A stretch of 64,000 bases of DNA from RYN-230 sp963793825 (GTDB lineage Bacteria; Actinomycetota; Actinomycetes; Streptosporangiales; Streptosporangiaceae). The stretch is from contig CAWCBE010000010.1 in assembly GCA_963793825.1 (NCBI GenBank), positions 51,872 to 115,871 of the forward strand, written 5' to 3'. The notes beneath the pieces are model-generated. The model searched no databases. It saw only the letters and a program-made list of their open reading frames with translations, and had not been told where the DNA came from. This document shows, piece after piece, positions 41,709-50,544 of this stretch. Numbering within the stretch: the first letter of the stretch is position 1; every line of letters starts with the position of its first letter. A program made the position numbers and the translations under genes.

Positions 41709-42647
41709 ATGGCCCCGACGACGCACGCCCAGACCCCGCTGACCGGCTCCCAGTATGAAATTTCGGCCGGCGACTACCAGGCCACGGTCACCGAACTCGG
41801 GGCCGGCCTGCGCCAGCTGCAGCACCGGGGCGTGCCGCTGATCACCGAGTACCCGGCGGACGTGCTCCCGCCGGCGGCGGCCGGGCAGCTGCTCTGCCCG
41901 TGGCCGAACCGGGTGGACGGCGGCCACTACGCCGTTGACGGCGTGCACTACCAGCTGGACCTGTCCGAGCCGGGCAACCAGAACGCGATCCACGGCCTGA
42001 CCCGGTGGTCGGGCTGGACGGCCGCCGCGCACACCGCCACGCAGGTCAGCCTGCGGCACGTGCTGCTCGGCCACCAGGGGTATCCGTTCTGCCTGGAAAT
42101 GGAGGCCAGCTACCAGCTGGACCCGGGCGGCGGCCTGCAGGTGAGCATCGGGGCGCGCAACATCGGCTCGGCCGCCGCGCCCTACGGGACGGGATCACAC
42201 CCGTACCTGGCGGCCGGTCCCGGCCCGGTGGACGGCTGGGAGCTGGCACTGCCCGCGGCGCTGTGGCAGCCCGGCGGTGACCGCGGCATCCCGGTCGGCG
42301 TGCCCCAGGACGTGACCGGCACCGAGTTCGATTTCCGCACGCCGCGGCCGGTCGGCGATGCCCGGCTCGACCACGCGCTCACCGGCCTGGCCCGCGACGC
42401 GGACGGCCGCGCCTGGACCCGGCTGTCGGCCGGCGGCACCGAGCTGGCCCTGTGGGCCGGGCCCGGTTACGGGTGGCTGCAGGTGTTCACCGGGGATGCG
42501 CTGGAGCCGGGGCACCGCCGCCGGGCCCTGGCCGTCGAGCCGATGACCTGCCCGCCCAACGCCTTCGTCTCCGGGGTGGACCTGCTCATGCTGGAGCCCG
42601 GGGACAGCGTGACGCACACCTGGGGCATCGAGGTGACCGCGGGCTAG
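41709..42647 (+). CDS. Aldose 1-epimerase
   Basis: Galactose mutarotase-like enzyme of 312 residues. Typical motifs: LCPWPNRVDGGHY, NQNAIHGL with the first His, GSHPYLAAGP with the second, and AVEPMTCPPNAF. The catalytic Glu is in the last motif region. The ATG follows AGGAAA. The 3' end overlaps the converging mocA by 62 bp. The physiological sugar is unknown. Confidence 0.9.
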   Translation: MAPTTHAQTPLTGSQYEISAGDYQATVTELGAGLRQLQHRGVPLITEYPADVLPPAAAGQLLCPWPNRVDGGHYAVDGVHYQLDLSEPGNQNAIHGLTRWSGWTAAAHTATQVSLRHVLLGHQGYPFCLEMEASYQLDPGGGLQVSIGARNIGSAAAPYGTGSHPYLAAGPGPVDGWELALPAALWQPGGDRGIPVGVPQDVTGTEFDFRTPRPVGDARLDHALTGLARDADGRAWTRLSAGGTELALWAGPGYGWLQVFTGDALEPGHRRRALAVEPMTCPPNAFVSGVDLLMLEPGDSVTHTWGIEVTAG

Positions 42648-43293
42648 CCGGCCGGCGGCCCCCCGGGCCGCCCCGGTCATCGCCCGCCAGCCGGGCCAGG
42701 TCCTCGGGGGTATCCACGTCATCGGGCTGCCCGGTGTCGCCGCACTCCACCAGCGTGACCAGGTCCGGGTGCGCGCGCAGGAACGGCCGGGCGCCCACGT
42801 CCCCCACCGCCAGGCGCAGCACCTCCGGCCAGTGCCCGCGGGCCAGCAGCACCGGGTTACGCGGCCGGCCCTGGTAGGCGGCGACCGCCACCCCGGCCCC
42901 GGCGGCGTGCGCGGCGATCAGCCGCCGGACCGCCTCCGGCCCCACCAGCGGCTGGTCCACCAGGGCCACCACCGCCGCCGTGCAGCCGGCCGGCACCGCC
43001 CGCAGGCCGGTGGCCAGGGACGAGCCCATGCCGGTAGGCCAGTCCGGGTTGACGGCCGTGATCACCCCCGGCACGATGACCGGCGCGGCACCGGTCACCA
43101 CCACGATGGGATCGGCCCCCCCGTCGGCGAGCACCCGGGCCCCGTGGTCGGCCAGCCGGGCCCCGCCCACCTCGACGAGTGCCTTGGGGCGGCCCAGCCG
43201 GCGGCCCGCCCCGGCGGCCAGCAGGACGCCGGCCACCCGCGGGCCTGCCGTCACCGCAGCGGCCCGTTCCTGGTGCCCGGCAGCCTCAGGCAT
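42586..43293 (-). CDS. Nucleotidyltransferase, MocA/MobA-like
   Basis: NTP transferase-like protein of 235 residues, with VLLAAGAGRRLGRPKALVEV at the N-terminus, the metal-binding VALVDQPLVGPEAV and GDTGQPDDVDTPEDLARL at the end. MocA makes molybdopterin cytosine dinucleotide. XdhC, encoded 13 nt upstream, handles the cofactor of xanthine dehydrogenase-type enzymes, so a role in molybdenum cofactor maturation is likely. The C-terminal 25 residues are a low-complexity tail opposite the epimerase gene. Confidence 0.85.
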   Translation of the reverse strand: MPEAAGHQERAAAVTAGPRVAGVLLAAGAGRRLGRPKALVEVGGARLADHGARVLADGGADPIVVVTGAAPVIVPGVITAVNPDWPTGMGSSLATGLRAVPAGCTAAVVALVDQPLVGPEAVRRLIAAHAAGAGVAVAAYQGRPRNPVLLARGHWPEVLRLAVGDVGARPFLRAHPDLVTLVECGDTGQPDDVDTPEDLARLAGDDRGGPGGRRPASPRSPRCPRCASRCPRAPA

Positions 43294-43306
43294 CCGGGGC
43301 GGCCGG

Positions 43307-44410
43307 TCAGCCGTGGTGGATCCGGCCGGAGGTCACCGTCAGCGGCTGCCCCGAGCCCCCCCAGCGGAGCTGGATGAGCTCGGCCGCCACCGACACGGCG
43401 GTCTCCTCGGGCGTGCGCGCACCCAGGTCCAGCCCGATCGGCGAGCGCAGCCGGGCCAGTTCGCCCTCGGTCAGCCCGGCCTCGCGGAGCCGGTCCAGCC
43501 GGTCGGAGTGGGTCCGGCGGCTGCCCATCGCGCCGATGTACCCGGCCGGGGTGCGCAGCGCCACCTCGAGCACCGGCACGTCGAACTTGGGGTCGTGGGT
43601 CAGCACGCAGATGACGGTCCGCTCGTCCACCGGGGTCCGGGCCAGGTAGCGGTGCGGCCACTCCACGACCACGTCATCGGCCTCGGGGAAGCGGGCCCGG
43701 GTGGCGAAGATCGGCCGCGCGTCGCACACCGTGACGTGGTACCCGAGGAACTTCCCGGCCCGGGCCACCGCGGCCGCGAAGTCGATCGCGCCGAACACCA
43801 GCATCTGCGGCGGCGGCGCGAACGAGCGCACGAAGACGGCCAGGTCATCCCCGCGCCGCTCGCCGTGCGCGCCGTACCGGCGCACCCCGGTGAGCCCCTG
43901 GGCCAGCATGCCCCGTGCGTCGTCGTCCACCGCCGCGTCCAGCCGGTCCCCCGCGCCGAAGGTACCGCTGGCCCGGTCGTCCGCCCAGATCACCCGGCGG
44001 GCGCCGGCCTCCCCTGGGCCCTCGATGACGGTGGCCACCGCGACCGGCTGCCCGGACCGGATGCCCTCCGCCACGGCGCCCAGCTCGGGGAAGGCCTCCT
44101 GGCTCACCGGCTCCACGAACACGTGCAGGATGCCGCCGCAGGTCAGCCCGACTGCCAGCGCGTCGTCGTCGCTGACCCCGTAGGTCTCCAGCACCGGCTG
44201 CCCGGTCGCCACGGCCTGCTGGGCCACCTCGTACACGGCGCCTTCCACGCAGCCGCCGGACACGCTGCCGATGACCTCCCCCGAAGCGGACACCGCCATG
44301 GCCGCGCCGGGCTCACGGGGCGCGCTGCGGAAGGTCCGGACCACCGTGGCCAGGCCGAACACCTCACCCGCGTCCCACCACTTCGTGATCGGGTCCAGGA
44401 TGTCTCGCAA
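43307..44410 (-). CDS. XdhC/CoxI family cofactor insertion protein
   Basis: Accessory protein that binds and inserts sulfurated molybdenum cofactor. The N-terminal XdhC/CoxI domain has ATVVRTFRSAPREPGAAMAV, VIGSVSGGCVEGAVYE and VGLTCGGILHVFVEP. The C-terminal Rossmann-like domain has MLVFGAIDFAAAVARAGKFL and the ending YIGAMGSRRTHSDRLDRLRE. 367 residues. The best start is a TTG at 44410 after GAGGTG. No molybdenum hydroxylase gene is in the window. A 20-bp palindrome lies 50 bp upstream. Confidence 0.9.
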   Translation of the reverse strand: MRDILDPITKWWDAGEVFGLATVVRTFRSAPREPGAAMAVSASGEVIGSVSGGCVEGAVYEVAQQAVATGQPVLETYGVSDDDALAVGLTCGGILHVFVEPVSQEAFPELGAVAEGIRSGQPVAVATVIEGPGEAGARRVIWADDRASGTFGAGDRLDAAVDDDARGMLAQGLTGVRRYGAHGERRGDDLAVFVRSFAPPPQMLVFGAIDFAAAVARAGKFLGYHVTVCDARPIFATRARFPEADDVVVEWPHRYLARTPVDERTVICVLTHDPKFDVPVLEVALRTPAGYIGAMGSRRTHSDRLDRLREAGLTEGELARLRSPIGLDLGARTPEETAVSVAAELIQLRWGGSGQPLTVTSGRIHHG

Positions 44411-44459
44411 CCGTTCACCTCAGCCGTCGTTGCCGGCCGGACCGCCCGCGCGGCCGACC

Positions 44460-44479
44460 GTACCCTGACGTCAGGGTAC
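44460..44479. promoter_or_regulatory. Perfect 20-bp palindrome upstream of xdhC-mocA
   Basis: GTACCCTGACGTCAGGGTAC is a perfect inverted repeat of the size bound by TetR-type repressors. It lies 50 to 69 bp upstream of the xdhC start, in the gap between hisG and xdhC. An 11-bp CGTTCACCTCA is repeated at 44412-44422 and 44479-44489. Confidence 0.65.
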
Positions 44480-44530
44480 GTTCACCTCACCCCGGGCGCC
44501 ATCTCCCGGCCAGCCCGGGCGCGACCCGGA

Positions 44531-45406
44531 TTACTCGACGATCTTCGAGATGGGGATCTCCAGGATGTCCCGGGCCCCGGCCGCCCGCAGCGCGGGGATC
44601 AGCGTATTCACCCCGCGCTTGGGCACCACGGTCTCCACCGCGTTCATCCCGCCGCGGGCCAGCGCGGTGATGGTCGGCGAGGACATGGCGGGCAGCATCC
44701 TGGCCACCTCGTCCAGCCGGTCGGCCGGGACGTTGAGCTTGAGCAGCACGTTGCCCCGGGCCCGGATGGCCCCGGACAGCAGCAGCATGATGTCCTCCAT
44801 CGCGCTGCGCTTCTCCGCGTCCGCGAACGCCCCGGTGTTGGCGATCAGCTCGGTGTAGCTGGTCAGCAGGGTGTCCAGGATCCGCAGCCCGTTCCGGCGC
44901 AGCGAGGAGCCGGTCTCGGTGAGATCCACGATGGCGTCGACGATGTCGGGCACCTTGGCCTCGGTGGCCCCGTGCGACGGGATGACCATGGCCTTGACGC
45001 CGTTCGCCGCCAGGTACCGCGCGGTCAGGGCGGGCAGCTCGGTGGAGATCCGGACGCCCTCCGGCAGGTCGGTGACGGACTGCCAGGGCGAGCCCTGGGG
45101 CACGGCGAGCACCACCCGGATCGGCTGCGCGGTGGCCTTGGAGTAGTGCAGCTCGCCGAGCGAGGCCACCTCAGCGCCGGTCTCGGTGATCCAGTCCCGG
45201 CCGGTGATGCCCAGGTCGAACAGGCCGCGCTCGATATAGGACGGGATTTCCTGGGGGCGCAGGAACCGCACCCGCTCGATCCGCGGGTCATCGATGGACG
45301 CATGGTAGTCGCGGTCTGACGAGCGGCGGACGGTCAGGTCGGCCGCGTCGAAGAGATCAAGAGTGGCACGCTCCAGCGAGCCCTTGGGCAGGACCAGGGA
45401 TAGCAC
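44531..45406 (-). CDS. hisG: ATP phosphoribosyltransferase, long form
   Basis: First step of histidine biosynthesis. The 291-residue sequence opens LVLPKGSLERATLDLFDAA, has IPSYIERGLFDLGITGRDWI and VDAIVDLTETGSSLRRNGLR, and ends with the C-terminal ACT-like regulatory domain (VVPKRGVNTLIPALRAAGA followed by DILEIPISKIVE), so it is the histidine-inhibited hexameric type. The GTG start follows AAAGG. hisE, which usually precedes it, is absent here. Confidence 0.95.
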   Translation of the reverse strand: MLSLVLPKGSLERATLDLFDAADLTVRRSSDRDYHASIDDPRIERVRFLRPQEIPSYIERGLFDLGITGRDWITETGAEVASLGELHYSKATAQPIRVVLAVPQGSPWQSVTDLPEGVRISTELPALTARYLAANGVKAMVIPSHGATEAKVPDIVDAIVDLTETGSSLRRNGLRILDTLLTSYTELIANTGAFADAEKRSAMEDIMLLLSGAIRARGNVLLKLNVPADRLDEVARMLPAMSSPTITALARGGMNAVETVVPKRGVNTLIPALRAAGARDILEIPISKIVE

Positions 45407-45464
45407 GGCACAAGCCTTTCATGCACAACGGAACCGTCATTGGCCAGTCGGTAACCCCGCCCGG

Positions 45465-45980
45465 TCAATGTCGTGGCCGGAGGGTTCCTTCCGGCGCATC
45501 CAGCCCGGCGCCCCGCAGCGAGCGCAGCACGAGCGCGGTCTCGAGCGCGGCCACGACCGCCTCCCAGCCCTTGTCCTCGGTGCTGCCGTCCAGCCCGCTC
45601 CGGTCGCGGGCCTGCTCCAGGGTGTCACAGGTCAGCACCCCGTTGCCAACCGGCGTGCCGGTGTCGAGGGCGACCCGGGCCAGCCCGTAGGTCACCGCGT
45701 CGCACACGTACTCGAAATGCGGCGTGCCGCCACGGATCACCGCGCCCAGGCAGGCCACCGCGTCGTGGCCGCGGGCCAGTTCGGCCGCTACCACCGGCAG
45801 TTCCACGGCCCCGGGCACCCGGACCACCCGCGGGTCATCGATCCCGCAATCCTTCGCGGCGGCCACCGCGCGGTCCACCAGGGCGTCGGTGATCTCAGCG
45901 TGCCAGCGGGTGGCCACGATGGCCAGGGTGAGCCCGGCGGCGTCCACCGCGTGCTCCCCCGGGCGGCCGGCGCCGCTCAC
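45465..45980 (-). CDS. ribH: 6,7-dimethyl-8-ribityllumazine synthase
   Basis: Penultimate riboflavin step, condensing the diaminouracil with dihydroxybutanone phosphate. Motifs: IVATRWHAEITDALVDRA, PGAVELPVVA, AVIRGGTPHFEYVCDAVTYG with the catalytic His, and GNGVLTCDTLEQA. 171 residues. The start is a GTG at 45980 after GGGGAAG. Follows ribAB on the same strand after 100 nt. Confidence 0.94.
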   Translation of the reverse strand: MSGAGRPGEHAVDAAGLTLAIVATRWHAEITDALVDRAVAAAKDCGIDDPRVVRVPGAVELPVVAAELARGHDAVACLGAVIRGGTPHFEYVCDAVTYGLARVALDTGTPVGNGVLTCDTLEQARDRSGLDGSTEDKGWEAVVAALETALVLRSLRGAGLDAPEGTLRPRH

Positions 45981-46080
45981 CGTGCTTCCCCTGACGTTCG
46001 CGCCATCCGGCGGAAACCCGCACACCGGCCACTCGCCCGGGCCTGGCGGCCCGGGCTCGCGAGCCGGTACCGGACGGCGT

Positions 46081-47505
46081 TCACCGGGCACCGGCCAGCC
46101 CGCTGGCTTCCGGGGCGGCGGGCATGGCGGGCAGCCCGTCGATGAAATGGCCGAGCCGGTCCCGCTTGACCATGAGGTACCGCAGGTTCTCCGGGGTGGC
46201 CGCGGCCGGCAGCGGCACCCGGCCGGTCACCTCCACGCCGAACGCGGACAGCCCGCTGACCTTCTCCGGGTTGTTGGTGAGCAGGCGGACCGACCGCACG
46301 CCCAGGTCGGCGAGAATCTGCGCGCCCGCCGAGTACTCCCGGGCATCCGCGGGCAGGCCGAGTTCCAGGTTGGCGTCCACCGTGTCGGCGCCCGCGTCCT
46401 GCAACTGGTAGGCCCGCAGCTTGCTGAGCAGGCCGATGCCCCGGCCCTCGTGGCCACGGAGATAGAGCACGACCCCGCGGCCCTCCGCGGCGATTGCCGC
46501 CATGGACGCCTCCAGCTGGGCCCCGCAGTCACAGCGCCGGGAACCGAACACGTCGCCGGTCAGGCATTCGGAATGGGCCCGGACCAAGACGTCGGTCCCA
46601 TCGCCGAGATCGCCGAGGACCAGGACGAGGTGCTCGGTCGCATCGACCGAGTTCTGGTAGCCGAGGGCGCGCCACGTGCCGTGCGCGTTCGGCAGCGTGG
46701 TCTCCACCCTCCGGTGGATCATGAGCTCGGACCGGCGCCGGTAGTCGATGAGCTGGGCGATGGAGATGAGCGCGAGGCCGTGCTCGTCGGCGAACGCGCG
46801 CAGCTGCGGGAGCCGGGCCATGGTCCCGTCGTCGTTCACCACCTCGGCGAGCACCCCGGCCGGGGTGAGCCCGGCCAGCCGGGCCAGGTCCACGGCCGCC
46901 TCGGTGTGCCCGGGCCGCCGCAGCACGCCACCCTCGGCGTAGCGGAGCGGGAAGATGTGTCCCGGGCGGACGATCTCGTGCGACTCGGTGGCCGAGTCCA
47001 CCAGGGTCCGCACCGTCCGGGCCCGGTCCTCGGCCGAGATCCCGGTCGTCACCCCGTCCCGGGCGTCAACGCTGATGGTGAACGCGGTGCGCATCCGTTC
47101 CGCGTTGTGCGGGGTCATCAGCGGCAGCTGCAGCCGGTCCAGCGCGTCCCCGGGCAGCGGCACGCAGATCACGCCGCTGGTGTGCCGGATCATGAAGGCC
47201 ATCAGCGCGGGCGTCATCTTGCTGGCCGCGACGATGATGTCGCCCTCGTTCTCCCGGTCCGCGTCGTCCACGACCACCACCGGCCGGCCGGCCGCGATGT
47301 CGCCGATCGCCCGTTCCACCTCGTCGAGCATGCTCTCCCCGCCCGGCGTGTCACGTGCCGCCGTGGGCTGCCTGGTCACCCCGTCACCGCCCGCCGGGCC
47401 GGTGCCGCCCGCCCCGCGCGCGCCGCCCGCCGGGCCGGTCCCGCCGTCCTGGGCCGGCCCCGGGCCGCTCTCCGTGTAGCCGGCCAGCATCTCGCTGGTG
47501 GTCAT
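46081..47505 (-). CDS. ribBA: Bifunctional DHBP synthase / GTP cyclohydrolase II
   Basis: Makes both riboflavin precursors. The N-terminal half is 3,4-dihydroxy-2-butanone-4-phosphate synthase (VVVDDADRENEGDIIVAA, then TSGVICVP, then GHTEAAVDLARLAG). The C-terminal half is GTP cyclohydrolase II with zinc ligands in HSECLTGDVFGSRRCDCG and RGHEGRGIGL. The first 55 residues are Gly/Pro-rich and outside the domain. The ATG overlaps the ribE stop by 4 nt. The ribE leader carries an FMN riboswitch, so the operon is probably controlled by flavin. Confidence 0.95.
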   Translation of the reverse strand: MTTSEMLAGYTESGPGPAQDGGTGPAGGARGAGGTGPAGGDGVTRQPTAARDTPGGESMLDEVERAIGDIAAGRPVVVVDDADRENEGDIIVAASKMTPALMAFMIRHTSGVICVPLPGDALDRLQLPLMTPHNAERMRTAFTISVDARDGVTTGISAEDRARTVRTLVDSATESHEIVRPGHIFPLRYAEGGVLRRPGHTEAAVDLARLAGLTPAGVLAEVVNDDGTMARLPQLRAFADEHGLALISIAQLIDYRRRSELMIHRRVETTLPNAHGTWRALGYQNSVDATEHLVLVLGDLGDGTDVLVRAHSECLTGDVFGSRRCDCGAQLEASMAAIAAEGRGVVLYLRGHEGRGIGLLSKLRAYQLQDAGADTVDANLELGLPADAREYSAGAQILADLGVRSVRLLTNNPEKVSGLSAFGVEVTGRVPLPAAATPENLRYLMVKRDRLGHFIDGLPAMPAAPEASGLAGAR

Positions 47506-48161
47506 GACCGGCCTCCCTGTGGCCCGGCACCCGCCGCAGCCAGTCCCGGACCGCCGCCCAGCAGGCGCTCCACGTACTTGGCGATCACGTCCACCTCCAG
47601 GTTCACCAGGCCGCCAGGCTGAACCCGGCCCAGCGTGGTCAGCCCCAGGGTGGTCGGGATCAGGCTCACCTCGAACCACGGCTCCGGCCCGGCCGCCGAG
47701 CCCGCGTCGCCGAGCCCGGACACCGTCAGGCTCACGCCGTCCACGGTGACCGAACCCTTGTGCACCACGTAGCGGGCCAGGGCCGGGGGCAGCGAGATGC
47801 GGACCACGTCCCAGTGCTCGTCCGGGGCCCGGGACAGGACCAGGCCGGTCCCGTCCGCATGCCCCTGCACCAGGTGGCCGCCGAGACGGCCACCCATCTC
47901 AACCGGCCGCTCCAGGTTGACCGGAGATCCCGGCTGCAGCGCGCCGAGGCTGCTGTGATCCAGCGTCTCCGCCATCACGTCGGCGGTGAACGTCTTGTCC
48001 GGCGAATCGGTTACGGTCAGGCAGACCCCGTTGACCGCGATCGAGTCCCCGTGCCGGGCCTGGGCCGTGACCACCGGGCCGCGCACGGTGAGCCGGGCGG
48101 CGCCGGGCAGCCGCGTGACCGCGACCACCTCGCCGACTTCTTCCACTATCCCGGTGAACAT
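47502..48161 (-). CDS. ribE: Riboflavin synthase alpha subunit
   Basis: Converts two lumazine molecules to riboflavin. The N-terminal MFTGIVEEVGEV is the family hallmark. It has two similar beta-barrel halves (GDSIAVNGVCLTVT and KGSVTVDGVSLTVSGLG). 219 residues. First gene of ribE-ribBA-ribH here; the usual ribD between rpe and ribE is missing. Ribosome site AAGGAGAGG follows a hairpin described below. Confidence 0.95.
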   Translation of the reverse strand: MFTGIVEEVGEVVAVTRLPGAARLTVRGPVVTAQARHGDSIAVNGVCLTVTDSPDKTFTADVMAETLDHSSLGALQPGSPVNLERPVEMGGRLGGHLVQGHADGTGLVLSRAPDEHWDVVRISLPPALARYVVHKGSVTVDGVSLTVSGLGDAGSAAGPEPWFEVSLIPTTLGLTTLGRVQPGGLVNLEVDVIAKYVERLLGGGPGLAAAGAGPQGGRS

Positions 48162-48179
48162 CCGCGATGTCCTCTCCTT

Positions 48180-48203
48180 GGAGCCGTCCTGCTAGCCGGC
48201 TCC
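48180..48203 (-). promoter_or_regulatory. Hairpin just before the ribE ribosome site
   Basis: GGAGCCG and CGGCTCC form a 7-bp stem with a 10-nt loop, ending directly before AAGGAGAGG. It lies between the FMN aptamer and the ribE start and is a likely part of the switch that controls translation or termination. Confidence 0.5.
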
Positions 48204-48254
48204 GGGGGTGCGCGGACGCGCCTGCGCGGCGGCAGCCAATGCTGCCAACCGCGC

Positions 48255-48391
48255 GCGTGCTTCCTCCCATCCGGACTTTCACCGTCGGTCCCGGAATTCC
48301 ACCGGGTCAGCCGGCTGCGGGCGCTGGGCGCCTGCGGCCGGGTCGCGGACTGTCACCGCCGGCTCGGACTTTCACCGACCCCGGAGCACGC
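48255..48391 (-). ncRNA. FMN riboswitch (RFN element)
   Basis: On the minus strand the conserved RFN blocks are seen in order. The 5' helix strand GCGTGCTCC is followed by GGGTCGGTGAAAGTCCG, then CCGGCGGTGACAGTCCGCGA, GGTGGAATTCCGG, GACCGACGGTGAAAGTCCGG and ATGGGAGGAAGCACGC, whose end pairs with the start. Such elements sense FMN and turn off riboflavin genes. It lies about 95 nt upstream of ribE. Confidence 0.95.
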
Positions 48392-48933
48392 TTCACTGCT
48401 GAAACCAGTGTGCCACGGCACGTATTCCGCGGCGTCGGCGCCGTCCCGGCCGCGCCAGGCGGGGGTGAAGGGGCGGGGCAGCGCGCGGTGGCCGCTCCCC
48501 GGGCGACGATGACGGGTTGACCACGACCCGGTAGCCCTTGGCGGCGGCGCTGATGTCGTCGGCGGTGGTGGCCTGGCCCCGGCGGCCAGTCAGCCTAGCT
48601 CCGGCGGGATCAGGGGGCCTTCCTCATGGTCGTGCGGCCGCCTGTCCCGGTAGCCGTGCTCGGCGATCTGCTCCCGCCTGAGGTTCTCGGGGTGCTCTCC
48701 GGCGGCCGCACCGTCGCGGTCCAGCGCGCACGCAGATCGTGCGGCCGGTAGTGGCCTGGCTGACCCGGGCGCAGGCCGCCCCCGGCGGCAGTGCCGGTCC
48801 GGCAGCCGGTCATCAGTTCCGGGCCCCGGCCAGCAGGCCCCCGTTTTGTCAGTGTCGGCCGATACTATCGAACGTGTCATCGAGATGATGCCCTGGCCTG
48901 CTGGCCGGTTCTAGTTCGCGTCCGGGGAGAGAG
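48392..48933. other. 542-bp region without a supported gene
   Basis: Between the riboswitch and the DUF222 gene no reading frame is convincing. A minus-strand frame (48590-48880) has no recognisable domain or ribosome site. The promoter of the rib operon should be here. It may hold debris from the event that removed ribD, but I cannot identify any fragment. Confidence 0.4.
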
Positions 48934-50487
48934 GTGGGCGGCATGTGCACCCGGCCCGGTTTCACTTCTCCGGCCGCGGCACTGGCCGCCGTGCGGGACG
49001 GGCTGGAATACCTGAACTCCGTGGATGCCGCCGGACTCCAGGCCGTGGTGCAGGCGGATTGCCTGCGCGGCCTGGCGCGGGCCGAGGCGGCGCAGACCGC
49101 AGCGCAGGCCCGGATGCTGGCGGCGTTCAGCACGGGCGGCGGCTACCAGGGCGATGGGCAGGGGTCCGCCCGGGTGTGGCTGCGCTGGCAGACCCGGATC
49201 ACTTGCGGCGCCGCGGCGGCCGCCACGGGCTGGGCGAAACGCCTCACCGCCCACCCCGCCGTCGGCCAGGCATTAGCCGGCGGGGACCTCTCCCCCTCCT
49301 GGGCGCGGGAGATCTGCCACTGGAGCGACCAGCTTCCGGCCGGCCTCCGCGCCGATGCCGACGACATCCTGCTCGCCGCCGCAGCCGGCGGCGCGGACCT
49401 GGCCGACCTGGCTGCCCTGGCCGAGGAGATACGCCGCCGCACCGCCCGTCCGGACGAGGACGGGGATGATGGTTTTGATGGCCGGAACGTATGGCTGGAT
49501 GTCACCTTCGGCGGGGCCGGGCGGCTGGCCGGCGGCCTCACTCCGGCCTGCGCCGCCGCCCTCTCCGCTGTCTTAGACGCACTGGGCAAGAAGGCCGGTC
49601 CCGAGGATGTGCGCAGCGCCGCGCAGCGGCGCCACGACGCCCTCGAAGAAGCTTGCCGGCGGCTGATCGGCTCCCGTTGCCTGCCCGGGCACGCCGGACA
49701 GCCCACCCACATCCAGCTGCACCTGACCTTGGACCAGCTGCGCGGCATGCCCGGTGCGGCCGAAGCGGAAGCGGAATGGGCCACGGGCCCGGCGGGCGGC
49801 CCGGGCCCGGCGGGCGCTGAGGCCGCGCGGGCCGCCGCCGACGGCCAGCCGGGCTGGTTGTCCGGCCCGGCCGCCGCCGCTTATGCCTGCGATGCGGCCC
49901 TGACCCCGATCGTCACCGGCCATCTCGACCCGGCCGCGCTGGCGGAGCTGGGGGCCGCGTTCCTGGCCCGCTCCGGCCCGGAGGGCGCCGCGGCCGCCCG
50001 AGTCCGCACCGGGCGCGGCCGCCCCGCGGTAGCGCTGCGCCCGGCGACGCGGGCCCGGCTGCACGACACGCTGCTGCGGTATGCCGCCGACACGCTGTCC
50101 GGCCCGGCCGGACTAGCCGCCTTCCTGCGCACCCGCCTGCTCGGCAGTGAGTTCCCCTCGGTCAGCCTCCCCCTGGACACGGGGACCGCTACCGATCAGG
50201 TCCCCCCGCACCTGAGGCGGGCGGTCATCGCCCGGGACCGGCACTGCGCCTTTCCCGGGTGCCACCAGCCGCCTGCCGCCTGTCACGTTCACCACTTGCG
50301 GCGCCGCGCCGACGGCGGGCTGACCACCCTGGCCAACTGCCTTCTGCTGTGCTGCTTCCATCATCTGATAGCGGTGCACCGCTGGGGCTGGAGCCTGGCT
50401 CTTCATGCCGACGGCACTATCACCGCCACCAGCCCCGATGGCGCCCGCGTGCTGCATAGCCACGGCCCACCCACCGCCGTCGCCTGA
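48934..50487 (+). CDS. DUF222 domain HNH endonuclease (13E12 repeat family)
   Basis: A 517-residue protein of the actinobacterial 13E12/DUF222 family. The N-terminal DUF222 region is helical (AARAEAA-type segments around ARAEAAQTAAQARMLAAF). The C-terminal HNH nuclease motif reads RDRHCAFPGC, then CHVHHLRRRADGG and LANCLLLCCFHH. Such genes occur in many copies and in varying places in actinobacterial genomes and are thought to be mobile, though the mechanism is unproved. It lies in the insert between rpe and the rib genes. The start is the GTG at 48934 or the ATG at 48943. Confidence 0.9.
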   Translation: MGGMCTRPGFTSPAAALAAVRDGLEYLNSVDAAGLQAVVQADCLRGLARAEAAQTAAQARMLAAFSTGGGYQGDGQGSARVWLRWQTRITCGAAAAATGWAKRLTAHPAVGQALAGGDLSPSWAREICHWSDQLPAGLRADADDILLAAAAGGADLADLAALAEEIRRRTARPDEDGDDGFDGRNVWLDVTFGGAGRLAGGLTPACAAALSAVLDALGKKAGPEDVRSAAQRRHDALEEACRRLIGSRCLPGHAGQPTHIQLHLTLDQLRGMPGAAEAEAEWATGPAGGPGPAGAEAARAAADGQPGWLSGPAAAAYACDAALTPIVTGHLDPAALAELGAAFLARSGPEGAAAARVRTGRGRPAVALRPATRARLHDTLLRYAADTLSGPAGLAAFLRTRLLGSEFPSVSLPLDTGTATDQVPPHLRRAVIARDRHCAFPGCHQPPAACHVHHLRRRADGGLTTLANCLLLCCFHHLIAVHRWGWSLALHADGTITATSPDGARVLHSHGPPTAVA

Positions 50488-50544
50488 CCACGGCGGCACC
50501 GCGCCCGCTACCCGAACTGGCCGGGGAATCAGACAGGCCCGCAG

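Noticed and set aside
48590..48880. Possible 96-residue minus-strand protein in the rib insert
   Set aside because: No ribosome site, no recognisable domain, atypical composition. Could be debris, but cannot be supported as a gene.
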